Shown here in pieces: positions 23,201-33,540 of a DNA stretch of 64,000 nucleotides (position 1 is its first letter; each line of letters begins with the position of its first letter). The stretch is taken from the NCBI GenBank assembly GCA_963855995.1, contig OY979724.1, forward strand, positions 2,205,858 to 2,269,857, read 5' to 3'. The notes under the pieces are model-generated. The model ran no database searches. It saw only the letters and a list, made by a program, of their open reading frames with translations, and was not told where the DNA came from. This DNA comes from Muricea muricata (taxonomy: Eukaryota; Cnidaria; Anthozoa; Malacalcyonacea; Plexauridae). The translations under genes and the position numbers were made by a program.

Positions 23201-24053
23201 TTGAAATTCCATATTCGTAAAATATGACTTACTAAATGAATATCTGACACTTTTCTGGTTTGCTATGTTTATACATGAATGTAAACCAGAGTTTCAATTC
23301 AAAAAGAGTTCGAAAAATGTGAAATTTGGACAATGTTTATATTTGGTGGCCCACCTTTGTTATGAGCAGAACCGATGCACAGAACGGACTGTAACCCTTC
23401 TTTAAATGTAAACGAGCACATTGCACCACTTGCACGCAAAAACACGGCAGCATATTGCCACAAGCATACCTATTTCATGAAATGACAATGGTAGTCTGTA
23501 ACAAGCCTATGAGCTACTGTCATAATTTATCATTTTTAGGATAGTTGTGCCAAAAGTCTGACCAGAAATACATTCCTTTCAATGAAAGACTCAATCTTCT
23601 CAAAAAAAGTACCAGAAAAAATTATCAGAATTTTTACTTTTCCAATAGCTTTTAATTTACGTTTCTTAGGGGGGGCAGGGGGGGCACTGCCCCCCAACTG
23701 CATTCAAGACCATTCCAAAAGTCTAAATCCGTGTAGAAGTTGGGAGGTGGACCCCTGAGAATGCCTTCGCCGCTCGCTACTTGCCCCCTCCCAAAACAAT
23801 AACCCTGGCTATGCCACTGTGTCTAGGTCAGCAGGGAGGGATTCAATGTAGCTTTCTTCTGCAGATATCACTGCAAGTATAGTAAAAAGCCTGATGGAAG
23901 TATTTAAATTACCTTTCCAATAGCTTTTAATTTATGTTTCTTACAAAGTTTTTGTAGATCTTTTCTTTTCATAGTGTCTAGGTCTGCAGGGAGGGATTCA
24001 ATGTGGCTTTCTTCTGCAGAAGCATTTCTCTTTGATTTCTTTGCTTTGCTCAT
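20264..24053 (-). CDS. SAP-domain protein with DPPA2/DPPA4-like C-terminal domain
   Basis: A five-coding-exon gene on the minus strand: 24053-23913, 22527-22296, 21738-21454, 20924-20723 and 20456-20264. All introns are GT-AG, and every junction keeps phase (phase 0, then 1, 1 and 2), giving 350 residues. Residues 25-58 form a SAP DNA-binding motif (MKRKDLQKLCKKHKL, then GKNSELAERLRSHF) split by intron 1. An acidic linker follows (about 59-124). Residues 125-190 hold DWNWLARWCVVDG, RWVLLQL and CEDNYLCGDCVRKN, an arrangement I recognise from the C-terminal domain of DPPA2/4. The tail is basic with two likely nuclear signals (SFKRKRED, KPFKPKKAKK). A chromatin or DNA-binding role in the nucleus is inferred. 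DPPA2/4 orthology is a motif-based hypothesis; the gene model is firmer. Confidence 0.78.
20964..21420 (+). repeat. 114-bp tandem repeat array, four copies, inside an intron
   Basis: TACTGG anchors at 20966, 21080, 21194 and 21308 are spaced exactly 114 bp. A fifth, degraded copy follows to about 21420. Copies differ at only a few positions. The whole array lies in the intron between the DPPA-like exon (ends 21454) and the next coding exon (starts 20924). Confidence 0.95.
22616..23050. mobile_element. fold-back element in intron 1 of the SAP gene
   Basis: AAAACTCAAT at the left end mirrors ATTGAGTTTT at the right. Arms of about 145 bp match imperfectly: ACAATTTGCAT, AAACAAACCTTCAATCCAGG and GGTGACAAAATGTT all have inverted partners on the right. 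The centre is about 140 bp of unrelated AT-rich DNA. Overlapping open frames here are not genes. Confidence 0.8.
23638..23868 (-). pseudogene. broken duplicate of the SAP-gene start exon
   Basis: A second, partial copy of the exon at 23913-24075 lies about 275 bp away. TTCCAATAGCTTTTAATTTA (23640) and TGTCTAGGTC..GCAGGGAGGGATTCAATGT (23820) repeat the true exon with few changes. Its middle is replaced by a 151-bp element fragment (23669-23819), and it lacks the segment with the start codon. It is not expected to be used as an exon. Confidence 0.8.
23669..23819 (-). mobile_element. fragment of a DNA element with CAGTGGCATAGCCAGG end
   Basis: Read on the minus strand it starts CAGTGGCATAGCCAGGGTTA, a terminal sequence typical of hAT-type non-autonomous elements. 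It runs to a G/C-rich end (GGGGGGCAGTGCCCCCC). There is no target duplication. About 28 bp of the host exon copy are missing at the site, so the insertion came with a deletion or is itself truncated. Confidence 0.6.
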
Positions 24054-24075
24054 TCTGCAACCCATACAGTCTGTC
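23913..24075 (-). CDS. exon with 5' UTR end, start codon and first half of the SAP motif
   Basis: Acceptor TGTATTTTCAG ends at 24076. Twenty-two bases of leader precede the ATG at 24053, and the donor is GGAAAG then GTAATT. It codes 47 residues in phase 0. The last codons begin the SAP helix pair that continues in the exon at 22527. I chose this ATG because it is the first after the acceptor and no upstream in-frame start exists in the exon. Confidence 0.75.
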
Positions 24076-24079
24076 CTGA

Positions 24080-25670
24080 AAATACAATTTACACACAGGA
24101 CACTCAGAATTGAGTCACCTCATATGACATCTTGCATCATTAGGAACACAGTTGTCTAAGGATGTGCTGTTCAAAAATGTTTCTTCCTTGAAAGAAACTT
24201 CACTTAGTCAAGTAATTTTTCAAGCAATTTTCTTAGAGTAGGAAATAAGACTCTGAGAATACCATAAAGACAACAGGTGAAATTTGTAAAACTTGAAACA
24301 TACTTAGCACGCTCAATTAATTTTTTTGATAAAAGAACGCCTGCTTGGTCATACATGTGACATTTTAAGCACTTTCAAGAGATCAATTGTTGAGTTCCAA
24401 AATTGACCCAGATATTATATCATTACTATGATATTGAACACTGCAACAACACATGAGAAATTTTGGTAACTTTTAAAATGTGTTTTGAGTGAAAGGCTTT
24501 TTGGTGATCAATGTGTAGATTGAAACAACTTGAGGCATTCCAGTCAAGTTACGACAGGTAACCTTATGGGATACCACAGGTAACATTTTGGAAGCCTTCA
24601 AAATTGTGCTTTGAGATGACACTCTCTCTCTAATAAAGCAGTTAAAGCTTTCATTTAATATTTCACAACAGATATAGGTCATTTCACTGCCTCAAACAGT
24701 AAAAACAGAATTCAACAGTAAAAGGCCTTCATTAGTTTTCACTGCTAACTTCCCGACTGAAGGGCTTTCGTTCAAAATGTCGAATACTGGTTTATCATGT
24801 CAAGTAGATGAAAGAAACTGTTTCTTTCGTGTAGTTTTGACTGCATTACCTACAATAGTAGTCTCAAGCTAATGTTATCAATGTGGTAGTGCAGTTAGGG
24901 CCAAACTGGATGTTCTTTTGCGGGCAATATTGCAATGCAATGCTGCAATATTGATGTGCAAGTTGCTCGGAGCACAATGCTCAAACTTACTCTAGTTTTT
25001 AATGTTTATTACAAAATTAAACAATAAAACTTGTTCCACAAGCCTGCAATATATGTGTGTTTGGCTTTTGGGTTAGTTCTAAACGCCATCTCGCCTGTAA
25101 GCCGATTGGAAAGCGAGTATGTTTACGATCATGATTGCAAATTCCTTCAAAGAGCCAAAACATCCAGTTTGGCTTTAATAGTGCACAAATTGACCTTTTG
25201 AGAAAAGTTCCTTCATCTGCCTTTGTCCAAAAATTTTATCATTTCAGACACTGAAGGCCCCTACCACTTGTGTTAATGTGATGATCCGTCTGTTTGCCTT
25301 TTTTGCATACATATACAAATAATCTGTCAAATTATCTTCATTTGTAAAAGTTCATACAGACAGATTGACAAGCTTTTATATCCACAATTAACTATTTATA
25401 CCGTATCTTTTTACAGCATAATCCACTAATCTGGAATCATATTTTACTTTCTGTCATTTCGGAGATTAATATTAAACATTAACTCGTTCAAGTCCACAAA
25501 ATTAAAAAACCTTTAAACTTCAAAATAGACGTGAACTGTAACACAATTATACATTTCCCCTTCAATTCACTAACCTGTTGGAAATAGTAAACATGATAAA
25601 ACCACACACAAACATAAATTCGTTTATTTGCTGCCGGATATAGGCTAAAATTGCTTTACAATTCTGCACT
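24080..25670. other. probable 5' intron of the SAP gene
   Basis: AT-rich, with no inverted-repeat element or convincing exon seen. The open frame at 24473-24682 is unsupported. Confidence 0.35.
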
Positions 25671-25673
25671 CAC

Positions 25674-25860
25674 GTCAATTCAAATTCGCTTTATCAATAA
25701 CCGTAAAATTTGAACGAATTCGGCCCGTTTTAGCGCGGCATCTTGATGACACACGCTTATCTCTGACCAAAAAAGCTTTCATTATATTTCCTTTCGTTTT
25801 AAAATGGGCGCCACATCGCGTTTGACCACGGGACAGACGACAGAGCAATATGAAAGACAA
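25674..25860 (-). other. candidate 5' UTR exon of the SAP gene
   Basis: On the minus strand a CpG-richer segment (GTGGCGCCCATTTT) leads to a strong splice donor (TTGAC, then GTGAGTG at 25673). A short open frame ends in TGA just before the donor, so it would be untranslated with respect to the main frame. It lies 1.6 kb upstream of the acceptor at 24076, on the same strand. The right end is approximate. Linkage to the SAP gene is inferred from position only. Confidence 0.35.
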
Positions 25861-25869
25861 GAGCTATTA

Positions 25870-26740
25870 CATTTCAAGACCCAAATAAGGACACAAACAC
25901 CTGGCTGAAAGCGTATATTTCGAAAGTTTTTAAGGATTTTTACACGGACAAGGGTCTTAAAAACCGTCTTAAAGTCGAGAAATTATATAAAGCCTTTCTT
26001 CACTACACGCAGTGAAAAAAACAAGAATTCAAGACGAAGGATTTTAAATTGAAACACAAAATGAGATGTCGTTAATAACCGCCCTTGCTCGCATCACTTT
26101 GTGACCTTTGATTCCATCTCGAATATTTGAGACTCAGGGAAATAAAATTGATACAAATAGTTTGAGTTCAGCTTAACAAAAGAAAAATTAAGTAAAAACT
26201 TACAACTCTTTGTAGCTCTTCTATAAGCGACACGACAAATATCAAATATCGACGGCTCCTTTTCGGACATAAACATTGAATTTATGGATAGTAGGGGATG
26301 GAAGGGGCTAGAGCATTACAGGTCGGAAATTAAGGAGCATTTTTCCCTACAAGGGAATTTTATTGTACTTTGGAGTGCTGTAGGATGCTCAATGTTAAAC
26401 TTACTAAAATACCACTAGACATTTAGCCTCTGAATGTCACCGTTATTATAAAATTTGAAGAAAAATTGAGCAAATACGAACTCAATAAGAATTATGGGTT
26501 GAAATCGCATTTTTTAACCGTTGGGAATTTTTTGAAAATCTGTTCAAATTTAATCCCATTTGAGAATTAAAACTGACAAATTTTAGCTTAGGTAGTAAAA
26601 ATGAAGGCATATATATCTTATAAGCCACGTTGATTGCTTCTCGAGACAGATCACTGATTAATGGAATTTTCTTTTCTTATTCGCTGCCTCAATGTTTTGC
26701 TTCGTATTCTAATAGTATTCTTTTTCATGGTAAAGATCAG
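25870..26740. other. intergenic stretch
   Basis: No supported feature. Several TTTTAAG/CTTAAAA words occur near 25930-26050. Confidence 0.35.
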
Positions 26741-26870
26741 GGTTGGTAGATTGCCTGCATAAATAAGCCAAATTTTTATGCTGTATAATTTGTATTCGCC
26801 TTTTGTTCTCTTTGTTATTTTGATGGTACTAGTGACGGTTTGGCTTATTTATTCATAAAATCTACCAACC
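26741..26870. repeat. 130-bp inverted-repeat element
   Basis: GGTTGGTAGATTGCCTGCAT followed by AAATAAGCCAAA at the left mirrors TTTGGCTTATTTATTCAT and AAAATCTACCAACC at the right. The central region is about 65 bp. Confidence 0.8.
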
Positions 26871-27029
26871 ATGGCAAAGATACGAAAGCAATGAATAGCA
26901 AAAATGAGCCGTATCGTTTAGAAATTCCAAAGTTTCCCTCTGGGAATTTAAATCGACCAATAGAATACCGACGAATAATCTATCCTTAGCCATTTGGCTA
27001 AATTTGCATTCAAATTCAGTAATTTACTT

Positions 27030-27125
27030 GGCTCTACTCTATTAGCCAATAGAAATGCTGATTTCTGATCATGTGACCCTGTTTCGTAAGCGGTAGCTTT
27101 TGATTTTTATAAGATCGAACTCCAG
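27030..27125 (+). promoter_or_regulatory. promoter-like segment upstream of an exon array
   Basis: Contains a CCAAT box (ATTAGCCAATAG, about 27050), an E-box-like TCATGTGACC (about 27070) and a TATA-like TTTTTATAAG (about 27106). A GC-richer leader and a splice donor follow at 27259. Motif spacing fits a start near 27130. Confidence 0.35.
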
Positions 27126-27258
27126 CACAAGGCGAGCATTTTCTTGTTGGGCGTCCAGTTGGTCGAAGTAAAATGGATTTCTCGCCCAAAGTCGAAGCGA
27201 ATGTGAAAAAGAAATGTTCAAGTACAATCTTCGAGTAAAGTTCAAAGCCTTCATTAAG
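27126..27258 (+). ncRNA. candidate leader exon of a spliced transcript
   Basis: Ends at a strong donor (TTCATTAAG, then GTATGT). It holds a 22-codon ORF starting at 27173 (MDFSPKVEANVKKK) that stops before the donor, so any transcript is likely non-coding or decayed. The left end is set from the TATA-like site and is approximate. Confidence 0.3.
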
Positions 27259-27495
27259 GTATGTTGCTCATATTTTGTCTAAAATGTTGTTGTTTAGGCA
27301 AGCTAAGATGTTTTGTATTTTGTGTTGAACTGAATTTGCCACGGCTAGTCGTCCTTCTTGTCTGGTCAAAGATGTTGAATTTTGCTTGGTTTTTCGTTAA
27401 AGGACTTTATATTTCATGTATATTTGTACAGAAATAATTAAATGAGATATTGTTGGTGTTTTTGAACTAATTTTGTTTCAAATTTTTCGTTTTAG

Positions 27496-27639
27496 AGCGA
27501 AGATATGACAAAATATTCCAACCTCGTGGCCGACGGCAGCTTCGAAGAACGTGGCGAGCCAAGAAGCGCTTTCTTCCTCTAATTTGAAATATAACCACGA
27601 CAAGAGTTGCTCCTTTTCGGCCTTTAAGAAAACTCAAAG
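27496..27639 (+). pseudogene. exon-like unit 1 of a tandem exon array
   Basis: 144 bp between an acceptor (TCGTTTTAG) and a donor (ACTCAAAG, then GTATGT). It aligns with units 2 and 3: GCGAAGATATGAC at the start, CCTCGTGGCCG, and an end encoding ELLLFGL-stop-ENSK versus EELLILILKEDSK in unit 2. All three frames contain stops, so it is not coding now. Confidence 0.55.
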
Positions 27640-27850
27640 GTATGTATTTTTGTACTTTTCTAATCGAATTAACGGCTCACTTCGCGTTCGGACATCATGT
27701 GTACTTTTAATTTTAAAACCTGTGGCTGTGTCTTGTTAGTTAATTCTCTTGTTTGTTCATTCTCTTGTTTGTTCATTGTTTTGAACTGGCAACAAAGTGA
27801 GTTTGAGCGCGTGGCTAAAGCCAATTTTGTTTTAAAATTTGTCACTTTAG

Positions 27851-27991
27851 GCCGAAGACATGGCAAGTTGCTCAGTTACACCACGTGGTCGGCAGCCTCG
27901 AAAACCACATGCAAATCCTCGTCATTCGATCTCGTATAAAAAACAAATTCAAGAAGAATTGTTAATTCTAATCCTCAAAGAAGACTCAAAG
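27851..27991 (+). pseudogene. exon-like unit 2, fully open in phase 0
   Basis: 141 bp with acceptor GTCACTTTAG and donor ACTCAAAG then GTGTGT. Phase 0 is open throughout (47 codons): it starts AEDMASCSVTPRGRQPRKP and ends QEELLILILKEDSK. It is the best preserved of the three units; the flanking ones have stops in every frame. No domain is recognised. Either it is a surviving coding exon or the array is an untranslated transcript derived from one. Confidence 0.5.
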
Positions 27992-28197
27992 GTGTGTCTT
28001 TTCGAACTCTACAAAAAAATGTAGATCATACAGTATAAATGTTTGGTTCGCTTTGCGCTCTGCCATGTCGCCCATGATGTATACTTTGAATTTATTTACC
28101 CTTCGTCTTGTTTTCCGCTGTATTTGTCTTGAATATGAAATGTCCACGAGCATTCTGGGGTGTTTGAAGCTAATTTTTTGTTAAATTGCCATTTTAG

Positions 28198-28317
28198 CCA
28201 GAAATTGTTGAAGTCATTTCAGCCACGTGGCAGCAGTAAACAAGCAAGCGACTTCTTCCTGGAACTGGAAACAAAGTTTAGCAACAGCTGTTGATTCTCA
28301 GCCTCAAAGGCTCAAAG
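28198..28317 (+). pseudogene. exon-like unit 3 of a tandem exon array
   Basis: 120 bp with acceptor TTGCCATTTTAG and donor GGCTCAAAG then GTATGT. Homology to units 1 and 2 shows in CAGCCACGTGGCAGCAG and in the end encoding QQLLILSLKGSK. Frames are broken by stops. The intron that follows repeats GTATGTATTTTTGTAC from after unit 1. Confidence 0.5.
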
Positions 28318-28427
28318 GTATGTATTTTTGTACACTGTACAATGTTCAAAGCTTGTTGAAATTACACAATATTATATAAGTCGCTTTGCATTCGGCAAGT
28401 TTTCCCTTCACCGTTTTATGTTAAATG

Positions 28428-29126
28428 CAGGGTGAGTAAAAAAACTTGTGCCCTTTCAAATTCAAATTAGCCGCGAGTTTCATTACGGTTTATTCCCATG
28501 AGTCTGTCTTTGTTAAGATGTTGGGCGTAGCCATTTGCCACCCCAATAAACCAAATAGAATCTCTCACGACTACCTCAGTGTTTACTGTTTTATTCACTC
28601 TAATCAATGATTATGTTACAAAAATCACATATTTATATATACAAGAGATTACAAATAGATTAAGCTTTATATCATGGCCATATAAGGTCTATCGTTATAT
28701 GTGGAATAATCTATGGAATGTGAATGTCTTATCCTATTATCTTCTTATCTAATTATCTAATTTGTATATTTCTTTCATTACGTTTCTAATGTGTTCATAT
28801 TGTTCCCCTATCTTAATTATAGTTCATACATGCAAACAGAATATTAGAGCATACTTTAACAGTCTTGTATATCAGACTTAGTCTTGTTTCTGACAAATCT
28901 TGCATGGCTAGAATTATGCATTTTAACTTCCACAGCGGATTAGATTTTGTTTTACATAAACGTTTGTCAAATTGCAATGATGCAAGTTTGAATTTCAATA
29001 GTTATAGTTTTTACCATGTGTACAAAGTCACGATCTGTTATCTGTAGACCCGTGGGAAATAAACCGTAATGAAATTCACGGCTAATTTGAATTTGAAAGG
29101 GCATCAGTTTTTTTTTACTCTCCCTG
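28428..29126. mobile_element. 699-bp DNA element with about 75-bp terminal inverted repeats
   Basis: The left end CAGGGTGAGTAAAAAAACTT and onward (GCCCTTTCAAATTCAAATTA, GTTTCATTACGGTTTATT) mirrors the right end (AATAAACCGTAATGAAATTC, TAATTTGAATTTGAAAGGGC, TTTTTTTTTACTCTCCCTG). No transposase remnant was seen in the AT-rich interior, so it is non-autonomous. Target duplication not clear. Confidence 0.9.
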
Positions 29127-29646
29127 TATAATACATGGAAGAGAAAACATAGTTTTATGGCCGCTAGGAACCAAATTTCTTCTAAAATTTGTCGTTTTTA
29201 ATTGAAACATTGTAATTTTGGCTGTAAAGCCGGAGATGATTCGTTTAAGTAGATGAAGTAGTTAAAATGTACCTAAATTTTCATTATTAAATTTCCAAAC
29301 GCTCTTCAAAAATTGAGCTGAATATGTCATGTCGGGGCAACCTTCGGAAGCATAGCGCTCAATGGTTATCCCCTCGAGAAAATACCATAGTGGGCGAGGG
29401 GCGTGGCCACGAAGAAGGTTTGGGGGCGGCCCCCACTTTAATCACTACAAGATTAGAAATTCGTTCAAAACTGCGTAGAAATGCGGTCGGTGCATGCTTT
29501 GATAAACTGCGTACAAAAAGGGAGAAATGTTGCACTGTGGAGTGGCCATATTGTGGTTAGGGCTGCAAAAAAATCACGGCATTCTTGACCTGATTACAAT
29601 ATAATGAACTATGTCAACTTATGACGTCACACAACATTGATATGTC
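29127..29646. other. non-coding stretch
   Basis: A GC-richer patch lies at 29320-29440 (GGGGCGTGGCCAC, GGGGGCGGCCCCC), inside a plus-strand frame (29324-29560) with no recognisable motif. A TGACGTCA site lies at about 29622. Confidence 0.3.
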
Positions 29647-29828
29647 CAAAGAGTAGAGACTACGAAGAGACACAGGTTTCGTAAAAAAAGCGTAAGGTGC
29701 TTTCGTGATAATTCGTTATGGGCTCCATGTTCCTAGTCAGTACCGTAAACAGAAGCATCCCCCTGAAATATTCAAGATGGGCTACTAATACCGGGGGAAA
29801 CACCTCTCTTTGTAGTCTCTACTCTTTG
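29647..29828. repeat. 182-bp MITE
   Basis: CAAAGAGTAGAGACTACGAA at the left mirrors TTGTAGTCTCTACTCTTTG at the right. The repeats extend about 35 bp, to CAGGTTTC/GGAAACACC. Confidence 0.88.
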
Positions 29829-30212
29829 ATGTGGCGAATTGAAAGTTCGCGTCAGTGTTTAGAGAGTTCGCGCAACTTTTGAAGCCTGTAAAATCGGTTT
29901 GAATTAAGAAATTTTAAACTATTTACGATCAAGCATGTCAGAAGGGATGGTTCTTTTCATTAAGCGTAAAAAGTAGGACAAACATTTCGCTGCTGTAGCA
30001 CTTAAAACATGCCAAAATACAACGTTTTTGTTTTTACCTTTATTAAATCCCCTTTTGCACGACCAAAATTTTCTTCTATAAATTCCGCGTGTGAAAACTT
30101 TCTAGTTTAAACGGTCGAAAAATATTTGACACATGAACTTGGTCGTGCAAAAGCTGCCTAAATGCATGAAACAGATGGTTTGGAGTGGGTTATCCGCGTC
30201 ACAGGGTAATTG

Positions 30213-30224
30213 CCCCCCCCCCCC
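30213..30224 (+). repeat. 12-base C run
   Basis: Homopolymer of 12 C followed by GTTCAGGGC. Confidence 0.9.
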
Positions 30225-30487
30225 GTTCAGGGCTTGCCACACCCCTGATGTTCCGTTGCTTGACGCTTCGCTATTACATTCATCTCTTACAATTTATCTA
30301 TCTAAATTTTCAGATCTAACGTGTGTGAACCTGACCAAAAGACCACCTTCTCCCCCATACTGCGGTAGGCAGTCACGTTTTTATATCTGCACATTCTTTG
30401 TTTGGATTGCCCGTTTTTAAATTTTTATTTTCACATGTATTCATGACTCATGACCTTAAGGCCGGAAGAAGTTGAGAGAGCCCTACT

Positions 30488-30838
30488 CAACTGAAGAAAG
30501 ATCTGAGGTGCCCCTTGGGAAAGTCTAGCAACGAACTTGTGGTTGTAGTCTTGCCAAATTAAAAAGTCTGTTTAAAATTTCGGTTTTTACAATCAATTGC
30601 AAATGTAGTTGCTGTACTCTTGGGTTGCACTTATGAAGAAAAAGATCTGAGGTGCCCCTTGGGAAAGTCTAGCAACGAACTTGTGGTTGTAGTCTTGCCA
30701 AATTATAAAATCTGTTTGAAATTTCGGTTTTTACAATCAATTGCAAATGTAGTTGCTGTACTCTTGGGTTGCACTTATGAAGAAAAAGATCTGAGGTGCC
30801 CCTTATGAAAGTCTAGCAACGAACTTGTAGTTGAAGTC
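30488..30838 (+). repeat. 144-bp tandem repeat, about 2.4 copies
   Basis: GATCTGAGGTGCCCCTT occurs at 30500, 30644 and 30788, exactly 144 bp apart. Units differ at only a few positions. The period is a multiple of three, so one unit reads through in frame (30620-30808), but there is no independent sign of coding. Confidence 0.95.
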
Positions 30839-31144
30839 TATGAGGGGCAGGTTGCTATTGCTATAAGCTTTAGTGTAAAATACAGGGTATAATTAGAAGT
30901 TGCATGCTGATGTGTCAGAATGGTGCTTTGCAAATGGGGTGATGCACTAGGATTGCACTACTTCAGTCTGCATTAGGTCTCTTAGGTCTTAGCTAAGGCA
31001 AGCACCAGTGAGTGAGATAAACTCACGTTAGCTTAGGCTAAGGCACCAGGCGTGAAATCCACGCACCAGGCCCTCAGACGAACCCCAAACCTTTTTTAAA
31101 CAATTCTGAAATTCTCCCACCTTCCCACAACGCTTTGGTGTGGA

Positions 31145-31235
31145 TATCGTGGGCAAATGTTGCATTACTTCAATGAGTTTGGTGGATATCCTGGGCAAAT
31201 GTTGCATTACTACATTGAGCGACTTACTTGGTGGA
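31145..31235 (+). repeat. short tandem repeat, two units of about 46 bp
   Basis: GTGGATATC..GGGCAAATGTTGCATTACT appears twice (about 31139 and 31182), with a third partial GTGGATATCTTGG at 31231. Confidence 0.65.
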
Positions 31236-31463
31236 TATCTTGGCCACTATGTGCACTCCAAAATGGAATTGTAGGGCGGTCATGCGGTCGGGCAGCGTGT
31301 GTCTTCATGATACTGCAGCCTGTACACTGCATGATTGCTTCATACTGAAGAAAGAAGATGCTGTGAGGTTTGTGGGGATTTATAAAAAGGGTTATGGGGG
31401 TCCCTGCGGTTTAAAATGGGGGGTGCCCTGCGGTTAGGAATTAGGTAAGCCGTTCATCAACGG

Positions 31464-31523
31464 CAACAATATGGCGAAATAATTTGTAACAATATGGCGA
31501 AATAATTTGTAACAATATGGCGA
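31464..31523 (+). repeat. 23-bp tandem repeat, about 2.7 copies
   Basis: AACAATATGGCGAAATAATT starts units at 31465, 31488 and 31511. Confidence 0.92.
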
Positions 31524-31623
31524 ATTGATAACAACAAAAATAATAAGCAAGTATAATAAATTTACATGCATAGGATAAGGCTTTAGGTGCAATATTAGGT
31601 TTTTCTGTAAGTGGGGGCCCCAA

Positions 31624-32935
31624 TTATTGTAGTATTAAATATTTATATAGCTAATTTCAAAGTAATTTATTTGTGTAAAAATACTATATGTTTTAGTTTG
31701 TAACATAAATTCATTGGTACAATCTGTAATACAAGATGTTCAGTAAAGCTTTCGGGTGATACGTACATCTTTGTAATGTAATATTACTCCTATATTGCAG
31801 TGTAACACAAAAGTAAAAAAAGTACTTTGTGATTCGAAACTGAAAAGAGCAATCTTGTAAAATATGCTATATATATATTGAATCATATGTGACTAAAAAA
31901 ACCAACGAAATAAAGCAGCGGCCGTGTTGGGAATGAATCTAGTACTGTTCGTGAATTGCTTTCCAAGTTGAATCAAAATGACCATGCTCACTAAAATTGA
32001 TTTCCAAAGGAAAAAAAAACTTTTTCAACCTATTGCATGATAAAATATAGAAATCCATGATTAGCACTCGTATGGGTGATTCCAACCTCTTAGGAAACAG
32101 AAAAAGTTCAGACAATAAATTCCATAACTTTTATGATACTTTTTGGTAAATACCAAGCCAAAATAATGATAAGGCTTTGAGATTGGACTCTCAAAACAAA
32201 AGTCATCATTGTTTATGATTTGTTCTTTAGAAAACCAATTTCTCTAGTTTGTCTTTCATTGTCATAACCAATCACTCACAGATCTTGTTAGTATAGGCAG
32301 GTGGAAACTTAACACTTTGTCACGATGCCCAGCCCTAAGGGCGAAGTTTTTTGCACCAAATGTTCAGTTCAGTTTGTTTTGACATTACGCTTTATTGGTC
32401 TTTTGTATCGGAATTCCGAAACTGAAACCGTGCATTTGAAATTTCGCTGATTTAGACGGTGCTTCTGAAACCCCAGAAACCATTCGTTTAACTGGGATGA
32501 ATTTAATAATGCATGCTGTTTGTAATATACACTTGTCTCTTCGTGCAGGCGAAGAATGCTATTAAAAATTACTGTAAACTTTCACTCTGAATGAAAACTG
32601 TTTCACTGGGCGTCGATGATCGTTTGCTTATGTCTTGTCTCTAAAAAAATTCTGAGGACCCTTGCTTTCAATTCTTAAATTTCTGCTTCTATATATGCAT
32701 GCCCAGACTGATTAATTCGCACAGAAAACGTATAGGGCAGCAATAATGAACAGTAATGTTTCATCTCTGGGTTAAACTCCTAGAACGCTGTCCCTTTAAG
32801 GAATTTGTAAGTTTAAGTCGCATATGCATTCAAATGGTTGGTGTACATTCATATTTGGATCATCCACAGGAAGTTCTTGGAGCCGTTTGCAGCAAGCCAT
32901 TTAATAGATAACTATTGCAAGTATATTTTTCTCAT
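31624..32935. other. non-coding stretch
   Basis: AT-rich with no exon or element supported on either strand. Confidence 0.35.
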
Positions 32936-33124
32936 CCAGGGGCCGGTTGTTAAAAGCAGCTCTCGCTCTGTTGTGTGAACTTAAAATATTTTTTCATAAA
33001 ACTTGATTGGATCAATCGTTCTTTTCTCAAATTTTGAGGATGAATTTAAATATAGAAACAAAAACACTGCGTTAAAAGTTTAAACCAGGGTTAACGTTAT
33101 AAGCTTTAAACAACTGGTCCCAGG
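32936..33124. repeat. 189-bp MITE
   Basis: CCAGGGGCCGGTTGTTAAAA at the left mirrors TTTAAACAACTGGTCCCAGG at the right (imperfect, about 22 bp). The left end resembles that of the element at 54144. Confidence 0.7.
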
Positions 33125-33312
33125 AATGCTGATTAGCCAGCGCTGTTAACCTGTATAGTGTAAAATTGTCCATCTTAGCTTGTACCCAACTACATTGAAA
33201 ATATAGTTACGTTTTGGCAAGTTGCAATATTATACTGTATAGTAAAGTTAAATTGATGTCTTGACTTTTGTGTTGTATATTATTGTACGGACAAGGCAGG
33301 GTAGTCAATTTG

Positions 33313-33540
33313 GGTCAGTTGTTCAAAAGTCTGTCAGATTAACCATGGGTTAGCTCAAAATTCAAAGGAAATTTCCCGCAACTTAATTTGTTAGTAAACA
33401 TTGGGAAAAATTTCTTTAGCGATACTAGTTTTGGTTTCGGAAGTTTTAAAATAAAATGGCGTGTAGAAAATACAGAAAATGGAACAGTGTATTAAGCTCT
33501 TATCCATAGTTAGCACTAACCCAGCTTTGAACAACTAGCC
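33313..33540. repeat. 228-bp MITE of the GTTGTTCAAA type
   Basis: GGTCAGTTGTTCAAAAGTCT at the left mirrors AGCTTTGAACAACTAGCC at the right, with further pairing between ATTAACCATGGGTTAGC and CTTATCCATAGTTAGC. Imperfect arms of about 40 bp. Confidence 0.7.
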
